Positions 48,548 to 57,725 of a stretch of 64,000 bases of DNA are shown here, one piece after another (position 1 is the first letter of the stretch; every line of letters starts with the position of its first letter). Below the pieces are notes generated by a model. The model was not told the origin of the DNA and searched no databases. It saw only the letters and a list, made by a program, of their open reading frames with translations. Position numbers and translations under genes: made by a program. Source of the stretch: Histoplasma ohiense (Eukaryota; Ascomycota; Eurotiomycetes; Onygenales; Ajellomycetaceae); the NCBI GenBank assembly GCA_017607445.1, contig JAEVHH010000003.1:2728001-2792000 (forward strand), in the 5' to 3' direction.

Positions 48548-48600
48548 CTTTTTCTTAATTAAAAAGCTTCTCAAAGTTTCTGCTTAAACTAGGCCCCATC

Positions 48601-49396
48601 TCAGTTTAAAATTATATTCCTGAAATATCAAAAGCTTTCAATACTAAATGAATTCCTTTTCATTCAAATTGAACCACTTTATTTTACTGAATAGCTCTCA
48701 ATAAGTTGAATATTGAGTTTCCAAAGAAATGAGTATGCAAATGAAGAATCAACAGGCTAAACCTGTACTTTTTTCCTTTATAATAGATTATATATATATA
48801 AATATATATACAAACTACTTGCAGGGACCAAGCTATCTTTCAAACACTGAAATTTCCACTTTTATCCTATGTTTATATCAATGGAGGGGTTATTCGGAGG
48901 GATTCGATGAGGGATTTGAGGGACGATGGATTCGAATTGATGGGGTATGCACTAGTCAATTGTGCCGAGGTATCTTTTTGTTACTTAGCAGGCACGTGTG
49001 GCTGGGAGGTACTCAGGGGGGACTTGGCACGGGTGTGTTGGAACACAAAAATCGATCAGAGTTTTCTCAAACAGAGAATCAAGAATAACTCAAGCAACTG
49101 CAGACCAAATTGAATAAGATTTTAATAGATTATCAATTTAAGATAGATCTATCTGTGATCAAAATCTGAGTTGATTTGACCCAGTATTGATGGAGTAATT
49201 TGATGAATTGTTGAAGATCCGCCCAAGCAGATGTCAAAACACTATTCATCAAATATCTCCCTCAAAACTTCATCAAATCTTTTCAAATTTTCAGCAGTTA
49301 CTGATGGAGGCAGTAGGAATTGATTGAGGGTACTCGCGTTGTCTAATTCGAAGAATTGGGCTCGTTCGGGGTTTTGCTCGTCGTTGTGTGTGCAGC
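48601..49396. other. Spacer with an unmutated CpG-retaining segment
   Basis: 48600-48870 is AT-rich, with (AT) runs at 48789-48810. From about 48880 to 49060 CpG, GG and CC are normal (GGAGGGATTCGATGAGGG and similar), then the sequence is AT-rich to about 49200 and CpG-bearing again at 49330-49385. A 119-codon plus frame at 48729-49088 is probably chance. TGTTGGAACAC at 49036 would suit an LTR start but no partner was found. The right end is the promoter side of the gene at 49397. Confidence 0.4.
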
Positions 49397-50228
49397 ATGT
49401 CTTTTGTTACTGGGGAGAACATCACAGCAGATTCTGCGATGGAAAAAATTCTCACAGAGGATGTGATCATGGATGAAGAAATTGAAGAATAAATGAAGGA
49501 GAAGTGGTACACTCATGGCCTGGAGCTGAGGAGCTGTGTCTGCTGTCTTAAATTGATAGAAGATGTTCCTCTTTGTGTCTGGGAAGTGGCATTTAAGAAC
49601 TGTAAAAGATGCCATACAAATTGATCTCATTGTGATTCTGTAAGTTTATTGAAAGGATATTAAAGATTTTTAACAATCAGATTAACACTGGAATAGATCC
49701 CCTCACATTTCAAAGAGCAAGCAATGACTCTAGAGATGTTATTTCAAGAAGATTCAGAAAAGTACACTGAATTGCTGGCTATGCAGAAGCAATTCATAAA
49801 GAAGCTCAATGTGTATTATCTGTTTGAGTGAAATAAGATTGACAGAGACATTTCTATTGCTTCACAGCACTGAAAGACCTGTGTTGCTGCTGGCAGAATC
49901 TCTATCAAGAGAAAATCTGTTGCTGTGCTGGCTTCTGCTGTCTTCTCTACTTCTCTTGCTTCTGTGATTGCATCAAATTCAGCCTTCTTCTCTGAAGTTC
50001 TTGTGGTTCTGCAGTGTATTGAGGATGCTCAGAAGGAAATGAACAAAAAAATGGAAAAAATGATTATGCAGATGAGGAAGATGGCCCAAAATATTGAATG
50101 CTTGGAGATGATGTTTTATACAGTATGTATAACCAAAGGAATTTCACTAGATAATCACTAACAGATCATAGTTGGTAGGAAGGATTGAGAAAATTGAAAG
50201 AGAATTTGATATCATGAAAGAAGAATAA
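49397..50228 (+). pseudogene. Three-exon Cys-rich/coiled-coil gene relic
   Basis: Exon 1 is 49397-49639 (81 codons, starts MSFVTGENITADS). Intron 1 is 49640-49696 (GTAAGT donor, ATTAAC branch-like, AATAG acceptor). Exon 2 is 49697-50122 (142 codons). Intron 2 is 50123-50171 (GTATGT donor, CACTAAC branch, CATAG acceptor). Exon 3 is 50172-50228, ending MKEE stop. Both introns are phase 0. Exon 1 ends with a Cys-rich block (CVCCLKLIEDVPLC, then CKRCHTN, then C) that may bind zinc. Exons 2-3 are helical and end in a Lys/Met-rich coiled coil (EMNKKMEKMIMQMRKM). Stops (TAA in exon 1; TGA in exons 1 and 2 at probable Arg or Trp codons) disable it. Its upstream region keeps CpG. Fungal genomes contain multicopy genes of this general layout; I do not assign a function. 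Confidence 0.62.
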
Positions 50229-50262
50229 ATTATAGATGGTGTTCTGGAGGGTTCTTTGAGTG

Positions 50263-50282
50263 TTTTTTTTTTTTTTTTTTTT
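50263..50282. repeat. T20 homopolymer
   Basis: Twenty T residues between the Cys-rich gene relic and element E, inside the 320-base spacer 50229-50549, which holds nothing else I recognise. On the minus strand it would be a poly(A) run. Confidence 0.9.
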
Positions 50283-50549
50283 AAAATAGTTTTTTCATCA
50301 AGGGCATAATGCTCAGAATAATATCTTGATTCTTTGCTTTTTCCTTTCAATCAGGGTTTGAAATTGTAATGTAGCCTCATTAAACTCCTAAAACCTTGTA
50401 GGATAAAAAGAAGAAGAGTGTCACTAAGCTTCAAGAATCTTTCACAGTTCAAAGCAGAAGTGTAGATAAGTAGAAACTTCAAAATCTTTATAGAAAAAAA
50501 TAGAAGAACTACTAATGTTGTGTTCTGAAATGCTTCTTTTTAACAAGAA

Positions 50550-51616
50550 GTCAATTTCAATTTATCTTCTCATATTCTTTGAGAAGGTTACAGGAATTCA
50601 AAAGATTATTAGAGAGTTCCCAAGTGTTCTCAGTATTAGAATATTCTTTTCATTTGACAAGATATTGCTTCTTATTACAGTGCAATTGTTTATTCAAAAT
50701 AGCTTCAACAAAATATTCCATTTCATCTTTGAGTAGAATGCCAGGAGGTTTCTTAGGTTCTTCATCTGATCTCTGATAATAGAGTTTCAACAAGGTAACA
50801 TGGAAGACAGAATGTATAGATTCAAAGGTTCTCAGAAGATCTAATTGATATACTTGTGATCTGATGATGTTCAGAATTGTAAACAGTTCAAACCATTTAT
50901 CTTCAAGCTTGCAGCAAGGTCTAGAAGTTGTTATATTCATGAAAGATAGAAGAACTTGATCTTCAATGGCAAAGAATTTCTCTTGATGCCTTCTGTTATA
51001 GTATTCTGCTTGCTTTTTGAAGGATTTTTGAACTTTGACTTGAAGGTTGCTTTGTATCTCTTGTAATTTCTTCACCCTTGCTGTAGCTAAGAGCTCAAGA
51101 TTGATAGAGGTTACAGATTCAGATTCTTTATCAATTATCTCTTTTGATGAAACAGAATCATAATCTAGTAGTGCTCAAAACAGTGGCATATCAATAGATG
51201 CTTGAGAAACAGAATTGTAGGTGAATTGTGTCTGTGGAAGTAGATTCACTCAGTTATTCTGATGGTAGTTTGAGTATGCTTGTAAATAGTTCTCTAATGT
51301 TTGGTTCTGGTGTTCTGTTTGCCCATCAGTTTGAGGGTGGAATGCTGTACTCAGGTTGTGCTTAACTTGTAAATAATAACAGAATGTTGATCAGTAGTGA
51401 CTGGTAAACAACTTATCCCTATCAGATATGATAGATGAAGATGAATCATAATCACTTAGAATAGTATCTATGAACAACTCTGCAAAATCAGAAGCAGTAA
51501 TTGAAGTCATGCAAGGGAAATACTTAACTAGTTTAGTATAGCAGTTCAGTATGACCAAAATACTATTATAGATGATTCCCTTTTGAATTACTGGTGGTAA
51601 TTCAACAATGAAATCC
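50550..51616 (-). pseudogene. Element E pol, integrase core and chromodomain
   Basis: Continues from the integrase first Asp (MDFI, split at the D insertion) through the second Asp (IISDRDKLFTSHY near 51420). A 141-codon open stretch (50650-51075) covers the integrase C-terminal domain (YYNRRHQEKFFAIEDQVLLS, SVFHVTLLKLYY) and the beginning of a chromodomain (FVEAIL). One TGA at the expected chromodomain Trp (YLVK, stop, KEY) interrupts it, then it reads to NTENTWEL and a stop near 50557. A chromodomain is thought to guide integration to heterochromatin. Confidence 0.85.
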
Positions 51617-52150
51617 TGTGACGGGTTAGCACTCGTTAGTAATTAACTTACGCAACCAACTCCCCTCCTGCACCCACTTGTTCCTGGCTGTTGTGACCTT
51701 GTGTAACCCTCAATGTTCTTTCACTCTGTGCTTCACACTCACATAGTTTCTAACAATTCTTCTGCATAGCTCTTAATGTTCTTCCACTCTGTGCTCTGTG
51801 CTTGTATAGTCTCTAACAATTCTTTCACATAGCTTCTTACATTCTCCCACTCTGTGTTCCACACTCACATAGTCTCTAACAATTCTTCCACATAGCTCTC
51901 AATGATTCCCCCATCTCATGTTCCACACTCATGTAGCTTCTAACAATTCTTATATGTATCTCTTAATGTTCTTCTGCTCCACACTTCACTGTGAAGCAGC
52001 TTCTGATATTCTTTCACTCTGAACTTTTCTCTATAAGAATTCTCTTCATACAATCTTTTCTTCTGATTTCTTTTCTCTTTCTTTTCTTAATCAATTTGTA
52101 ATCTGTAATTAGAATAGTATCAAATCATTAATTGAAGTACATCTATTACA
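51617..52150 (+). repeat. 5' LTR of family 2 copy D
   Basis: 534 bp. The first 90 bases retain CpG and CC/GG (GACGGG, ACGCAACC, CTCCCCTCC), while the 3' LTR has GACAGG, ATGCAATC and CTTCTCTTC there. The inner end is mutated (ACATCTATTACA). Confidence 0.95.
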
Positions 52151-52220
52151 TTACAAATTGATTCTTCTGCATTTAAGATCTGAGTGTCTCATTATTAGTT
52201 CTTACACTCAAGTGCATTGT

Positions 52221-52276
52221 TATCAGTTCTTACATCTGAGTGTGTTGTTATCAGTTCTTACATCTGAGTGTGTTGT
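52221..52276 (+). repeat. 28-bp tandem duplication in family 2 leader
   Basis: Two perfect adjacent copies of a 28-bp unit (52221-52248 and 52249-52276), each containing CTGAGTGT. That octamer recurs about seven times between 52177 and 52505, and its complement recurs in the leader of copy C. Confidence 0.82.
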
Positions 52277-52442
52277 TTACAGGTCTGAGTGTCTAGTCAT
52301 TACAAGAGATCCCTTGTGAGTCTGAGTGCTCTTATCATTAGTTATATAGACTGTCATGTCTAAGCATCTGAAACACAATCAACCATGTTCTACAAGGTCT
52401 GAGTGTCTACAAACTGTAACACTGTGAATAGCATTCACAAAG

Positions 52443-52458
52443 AAGCTTGATCAAGCTT
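52443..52458. repeat. 16-bp perfect palindrome in family 2 leader (copy D)
   Basis: AAGCTTGATCAAGCTT, identical to that in copy C (28490-28505), between two AACACTGTGAATAG repeats. Its preservation in two otherwise diverged copies may reflect function or simply the lack of mutable CpG/CpC sites. Confidence 0.78.
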
Positions 52459-52553
52459 AGTGCTGCAACACTGTGAATAGTGTCTGTGAGAGAACTGAGT
52501 GTCTACAAGTATTCCTTTTCCTTTTTTTTTATTATATATTCTTAGATATCAAA

Positions 52554-53567
52554 ATGAACTACAAGCAATTCTACAAACATCCACTGTATTCAAACACAGC
52601 AGACAATAACTTAGATCTATAAAGCATCCTTCAGCAGCAGACACTACAGATGACTGAATTGCAACAATGATTTGCTGAGATGAGCACTTCTGTGTTCACC
52701 ATTCCTTCTACACCCACACCTTATGAAAAGCTCTCAAGAGAGAAGCTTTCAATCCTCAACAAATACAAGAAAGACCTAGCACTCTACCTCACATGAAAGT
52801 CAAAAGCAAACACCAAATTGAACATCAATGGACAAGCAATAGACTCACTATTCAATCAAGTGTGGTATATTCATAGCAGATTGAATGGTGACATGTTAGC
52901 AAAATTCCAACTCTGAATGAGTCATTGTCAGAATCATCAGTGTACATCAGAGCTAGTCTTTCAACAACTCAATTCCCTCTTCCTCAATTCTACACTTCAA
53001 GCCAAGGTGTTAGACTGGCTTAATCAAACTCATCAGATGAATGTTGTGTTGGCAACTTATCTTTCTGAATTCAATCACAAACTCCTAGAAGCAGATAGGC
53101 AAGACTGAGATGACATTGTCAAGATCAATATATTGTTCAAGAACTTGAACTTTCAGTTGCATAACTGAAGTATAGAGCATTCAAAGCTCTCAACATACAG
53201 CAAATTCTGTGCTGATCTTTGTCTGTTGAACAACAATCTGTCTCAGTTTCACACACTTCAAAATTGCAGAGAATTCTGCTGAACAAATGTGTACATTTCA
53301 AACTGCTCTGCAGCACTCCCTGCCTCTGAATCAGAATCAATGAACTGAGTCCCACACATAAACACAAGTTGCCCAAGAATCCTCAATGTTTCAGAGAAGA
53401 ATGCTGCTGACTGAATCATCAGAGAAGTCTGCATACACTGCAACAAATCAGAGCACTTCACAAATCAATGTTCAAATGCAATCACTCTGAGTAAACCCCC
53501 CACACATGTGAACACTGCATCATCCACAGATAGACAAGAACAGGGAAAAAATGAGCTCTCACTCTAA
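52554..53567 (+). pseudogene. Family 2 gag, decayed (copy D)
   Basis: Starts at ATG 52554 (MNYKQFYKHPLYSNTAD) and reads in one frame through TGA/TAA stops to TAA at 53565-53567. A capsid-like region is readable near 52690-53110 (open piece 52917-53108, SELVFQQLNSLFLNSTLQ). A CCHC knuckle follows at about 53430-53471 (CIHCNKSEHFTNQC), then the slippery site. The length of about 337 codons is normal for Ty3/gypsy Gag. Confidence 0.86.
53543..53549 (+). promoter_or_regulatory. -1 ribosomal frameshift heptamer, family 2 copy D
   Basis: G GGA AAA is in register with gag (GGA 53544-53546, AAA 53547-53549). The zero-frame TAA is 15 bases further on and pol lies in the -1 frame. Copy C has the same heptamer at 27399-27405. 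Confidence 0.76.
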
Positions 53568-56500
53568 AACATGAACAAAAGCTCAAGAAGCAGAAAGCTA
53601 GCTGAAGATTTGAGCAGAAGATGCAAGCAGATGCAATCATGATCTCTATCATTGTAAATAGCTTAGTCAATGTATGAGCAATGATAGACAGTGATTTCCT
53701 TCACTACACTCTTATAGACACTCAGCTGATTGAGAAGCATAAGCTTCAGTGTATTCTCTTTCTCAAATCATATAAACTCAGTGAATTTGACAGCCTCAGA
53801 GAATCCACCTTCTACAACATGGTAAGATTTAATGTTGATGTAGAAGAACATGAGAAAAAGAATGTATATGTATATAAAATACAAGATCTTGAGTACAATC
53901 TAATACTCAGTCTATTATAGCTCACAGAATTTGGAATCTTGTTGAATGCACACAACTGCTGCCTTATTTTTTCAGAAGATGACTGTGTTTATGAGAAGAA
54001 TGTCAATAGAATCACTGATTTCACTCAGATATCAGCAGAAGCATACAAACTACTAATCTGTCAAGTGCATAAGAAGAAGAACATCCAAGTGTTCACTGCT
54101 AGCATGACAGATATCAAGAAAGCATTAGAAAAGTTAGAATCTAAAGATCTCAAGAAATCACACAAGAAACTACTCAAATTGTATGAAGACTTCACAGATA
54201 TGTTTGATGAGAAAGAAGCTGAAAAGCTTCTCTCTCATCAAGAACTCAGTATAGATCATATGATTGAGCTCATCAAGAAAGATAGTAAGAACCCACAACT
54301 GCTCTGAGGTTCTCTCTACAGCATGTCACATGATGAGCTTCTTGTTCTATGAAAAATGCTCAACAGATTACTAGACAAAGACTTCATTTGTATTAGCAAC
54401 TCATCTACTGCAGCATCTGTACTGTTTGTGAAGAAATCAGAAGATGACTTACAATTCTGCATTGACTATCAAGAACTCAATAAGATTACACAGAAGAATC
54501 AATACTCTCTTCCACTCATCAATGAAATGCTTGAATGAATAGAAAAAGCAAAATGATTTATGAAACTTGACATCTCTGTGGCCTTCTACAAGATAAGGAT
54601 TAATGAAGGTGATGAATGGCTAACTGCCTTTCATATATGTTATGAATTATATGAATGGACAGTGACTCTCTTTGGATTAGTGAATGCTCTGAGTATGTTT
54701 CAGAAATACATTAACTGAGCTCTATGAGATCTGCTCAATGAGATCACCTCAGCATACATGAATGATATCTTGATCTTCACTGATGGATTGCTCACTGAGC
54801 ATTGTAAACACATATGACAAGTTCTTGACTGCCTATGAAAAGCTGGACTGCAAGTGGACATTGACAAATGTGACTTTGAGATCAAGTCTACAATCTATCT
54901 AGAATTCATCATTGAAGCTGAAAAAGGTGTATGTATGAATTCTAAGAAGATGAAAGCAATCCTCAACTGAAAGACATCAGTCTCAGTAAAAGAGACTAGA
55001 AGTTTTCTAGAGTTTGTCAACTTCTACTGAAGATTTATCAAGAACTTCTCTGATATCATACAATCACTAACAGATCTGATCTGAAAAGACACTGTATTTC
55101 AATGAACTGATGAAGTGGATGCAGCATTCAAAAAGCTGAAGTGTATGTTCACAAGCACCTCAATGCTGCAATCATTCAATTCAGATAAGCATACAATTCT
55201 TGAAACAGATGCCTCAGATTATGTAGTAGATGAGACACTGATGCAATATGACAATGAAGATGTTCTATAATCTTATGCCTTTATCTTGAAAAAGATGTCA
55301 TCTGCTGAATGCAACTACAAGATCTATGACAAGAAGCTTCTGATGATCATATAATGTCTTGAAGAATGAGAATCTGAACTCATGAGTGTTGAGAAGTTTG
55401 AGATTGTTACTGATCATAAGAATCTAAAGTACTTCACAATCACTTGTAAGCTCACTGAGAGGCATATATGTTGGTCATTGTTTCTTAGCTGTTTTTCATT
55501 CACAATTTGTTATTGATCTGAAGTAGAGAACATTCTTGCAGATGCTCTGTTCTGCTGAGAACAAGATATACCATCTGATGACTTGAATGACAGATGAAAA
55601 CACTGAGAGCATCAGTTAATTGACTCTGCAATTATAGAAAGTTCTACACAATCAGATGAACTCTGCATACATATCAACCAGTCCCAAGCTCAAAAACCCT
55701 TGCTCAAAGAACAATGGAGACTAGTGACAGAGACAGATGAATTCTGACAACAAGCCACTGAAGCTGTACAAAGCAAAACATCTCAATTCTCTGCAGATGT
55801 ATACTCAAGAATGAATATCTCAGCATGTTCAATCAACAATGACAACTGCTTACACTTTTGAGATAGATGATGGATCTCTGATTCAGAATCTCTATGAACA
55901 CAGATCATACAAGAAATTCATGACTTATCAATAACTGAGTACTCAGAATGTGAAATCATGTACAACATCATCATCTGAGAATTCTACTGATCAGATATGT
56001 TGAAAGACATACACCAGTTCATACACAACTGTGATTGCTGTGGCTCAGTGACAGTATGATGTGAATGCTGAAAAGAAATGCTGAAGCCTCTATCTGTTCT
56101 CAACTGAACTTGACATAATATAGCTATTGATTTTGCAGTTTTTTTATTCAAAAGCAGAGGTTCTACAAACATTCTAGTCATTGTTGACTGACTCAGCAAG
56201 GATGTAATACTACAGCTCTGTGATAAGATGAATGCTGAAGTAGTTGCAGATGTCTTCATCAGAAGTCTGTTCTATTGTATGTATGATCTGTCTTCATTTA
56301 TTGTGTCAGATAGAGACAGTCAATTCATCAGTGCACTCTGAGTCTGTGTATGTCAATTATTAAGAATTGAACAAAAGTTATCAACAGTGTATCACTCAGA
56401 GACTGATGAAGCTACTGAGAGAATGATATAAATGATAAAGAACATCCTCTGTAAGTTCTGCAATTATGCATAAGACAACTGAAGCAATCTGCTGTCACAC

Positions 56501-57199
56501 ACTGAGATTGTGATTAACAGTTGAGATTCCACTACAATAGATGTAAGCTTATTCTTTCTTCTATACAGATACAACTTAGAGATTCTGAACTTCTCTGAGA
56601 CTCTCTGAGAAACTGTGTACATCTGCAGTTTCATACAGACAGCAGAGAATATCATGAGCAAGCTGAAGAAAGCTCATGAATGAGCAGAAGCTTCAATGAT
56701 CAGTGCTCAGCAAGATTATAAGAATCAAATGAACATCAAAAGAAGTTCTGTGACTCAATATCATATAGAAGACAAAGTCTGACTGAATCTTAAGAATATA
56801 AAAACAGACTGCTCCTTGCATATACTAGATTATCATCATATCAAATATACAGTGAAGGAAGTGCTAGACACACACAATTATCAACTCAACATCTCATCTG
56901 ACATTCACAACATCTTTCATACAAATCTGCTCCAACCTGCAGCCAAGGATCCATTCCCCTCACAGAGAATCTCCGATTGACAGTCACTCATCATTGTAGA
57001 AGAAGACAATGAACTTGAGTGGGAAATTGAAGCAATTCTTGACAATAGAATCAACCATCATCACTGCAAATACCTCATCAAATGGGTAGAATACAATCAT
57101 CTGATCTGGGAATCTGTGTTCATCTTGGAGGACACTGCTGCCCTCAACACCTACAAGTCCTCACTCACTCTGGTAGAAGGGGATAATGTGACAGGTTAG
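53549..57199 (+). pseudogene. Family 2 pol with chromodomain, decayed (copy D)
   Basis: The -1 frame relative to gag. Protease at 53681-53920 reads MIDSDF (Gly to Asp). RT has DLQFCIDYQELNKI (near 54450) and YMNDILIF near 54757 where a YxDD box is expected, so its first catalytic Asp is Asn. RNase H is at about 55080-55560. Integrase has its zinc finger near 55980-56040 (CDCC), IAIDFAVF near 56125, IVSDRDSQFIS near 56300 and ATERMIQMI near 56410, so all three catalytic acids are present. The chromodomain is WEIEAILDNRINHHHCKYLI, then KWVEYNHLIWE near 57070-57120. The frame runs past the polypurine tract and ends at TAG 57197-57199, inside the 3' LTR. Most internal stops are TGA. Confidence 0.9.
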
Positions 57200-57720
57200 C
57201 ACTTGTTAGTAATTAACTTATGCAATCAACTTCTCTTCTGCATTCACTCATTTCTGACTGTTGTGATCTCATATAACTCTCAATGTTCTTCCACTCCATG
57301 CTCTGCATTTGTGTAGTTTCTAATAATTCTTCTACATAGCTTTTAATGTTCTTCTGCTCCATGCTCTGCATTTGTATAGTCTCTAACAATTCTTCCACAT
57401 AGCTTCTTACATTCTCCCACTCTGTGTTCCACACTTGTGTAGTCTCTAACAATTCTTCTGCATAGCTCTCAATGATTCCTCTGTCTCACATTTCATGCTT
57501 GTGTAGCTTCTAACAATTCTTACACATACCTCTTAATGTTCTTCCACTCTGCACTCCACTATGAAGCAGCTTCTGATATTCTTTCACTTCAAACTTTCCT
57601 CTATAAGAACCCTCTTTGTACAATCTTTTCTTCTGATTTCTTTTCTCTTTCTTTTCTTAATCAATTCGTAATCTGTAATTAGAATAGTATCAAATCGTTA
57701 ATCGAAGTACGCCCGTTACA
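57187..57720 (+). repeat. 3' LTR of family 2 copy D
   Basis: 534 bp. The reverse of the 5' LTR pattern: its inner start is mutated and its outer 60 bases keep CpG (TTCGTAATC, ATCGTTAATCG, TACGCCCGTTACA). Confidence 0.95.
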
Positions 57721-57725
57721 AATCC

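Larger units (their letters stand above)
42115..48600 (-). mobile_element. LINE-1: Tad1-like non-LTR retrotransposon
   Basis: A minus-strand element with ORF1 (48066-46528), ORF2 (46497-42577), a 3' UTR of about 440 bases with an AATAAA-type signal near 42365, and a terminal (AAT)n tail at 42115-42134. The 5' UTR extends right of 48066 but its end is not defined; 48600 is a guess. I could not find a matching target duplication. CpG is scarce, yet ORF1 is intact and ORF2 has no frameshift, so this copy is much less decayed than the LTR elements. Confidence 0.9.
51617..57720 (+). mobile_element. Ty3/gypsy chromovirus family 2, copy D (complete, nested in E)
   Basis: A 6104-bp element with 534-bp LTRs at 51617-52150 and 57187-57720, flanked by the target duplication AATCC (51612-51616 and 57721-57725). 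It interrupts the integrase gene of element E, so it is the younger insertion. A polypurine tract (AGAAGGGGATAA, about 57175-57186) precedes the 3' LTR. Confidence 0.96.

Noticed and set aside
48729..49088. 119-codon plus-strand ORF spanning the CpG-retaining island
   Set aside because: It crosses AT-repeat DNA and the compositional boundary, has no domain and no matching neighbour frame.
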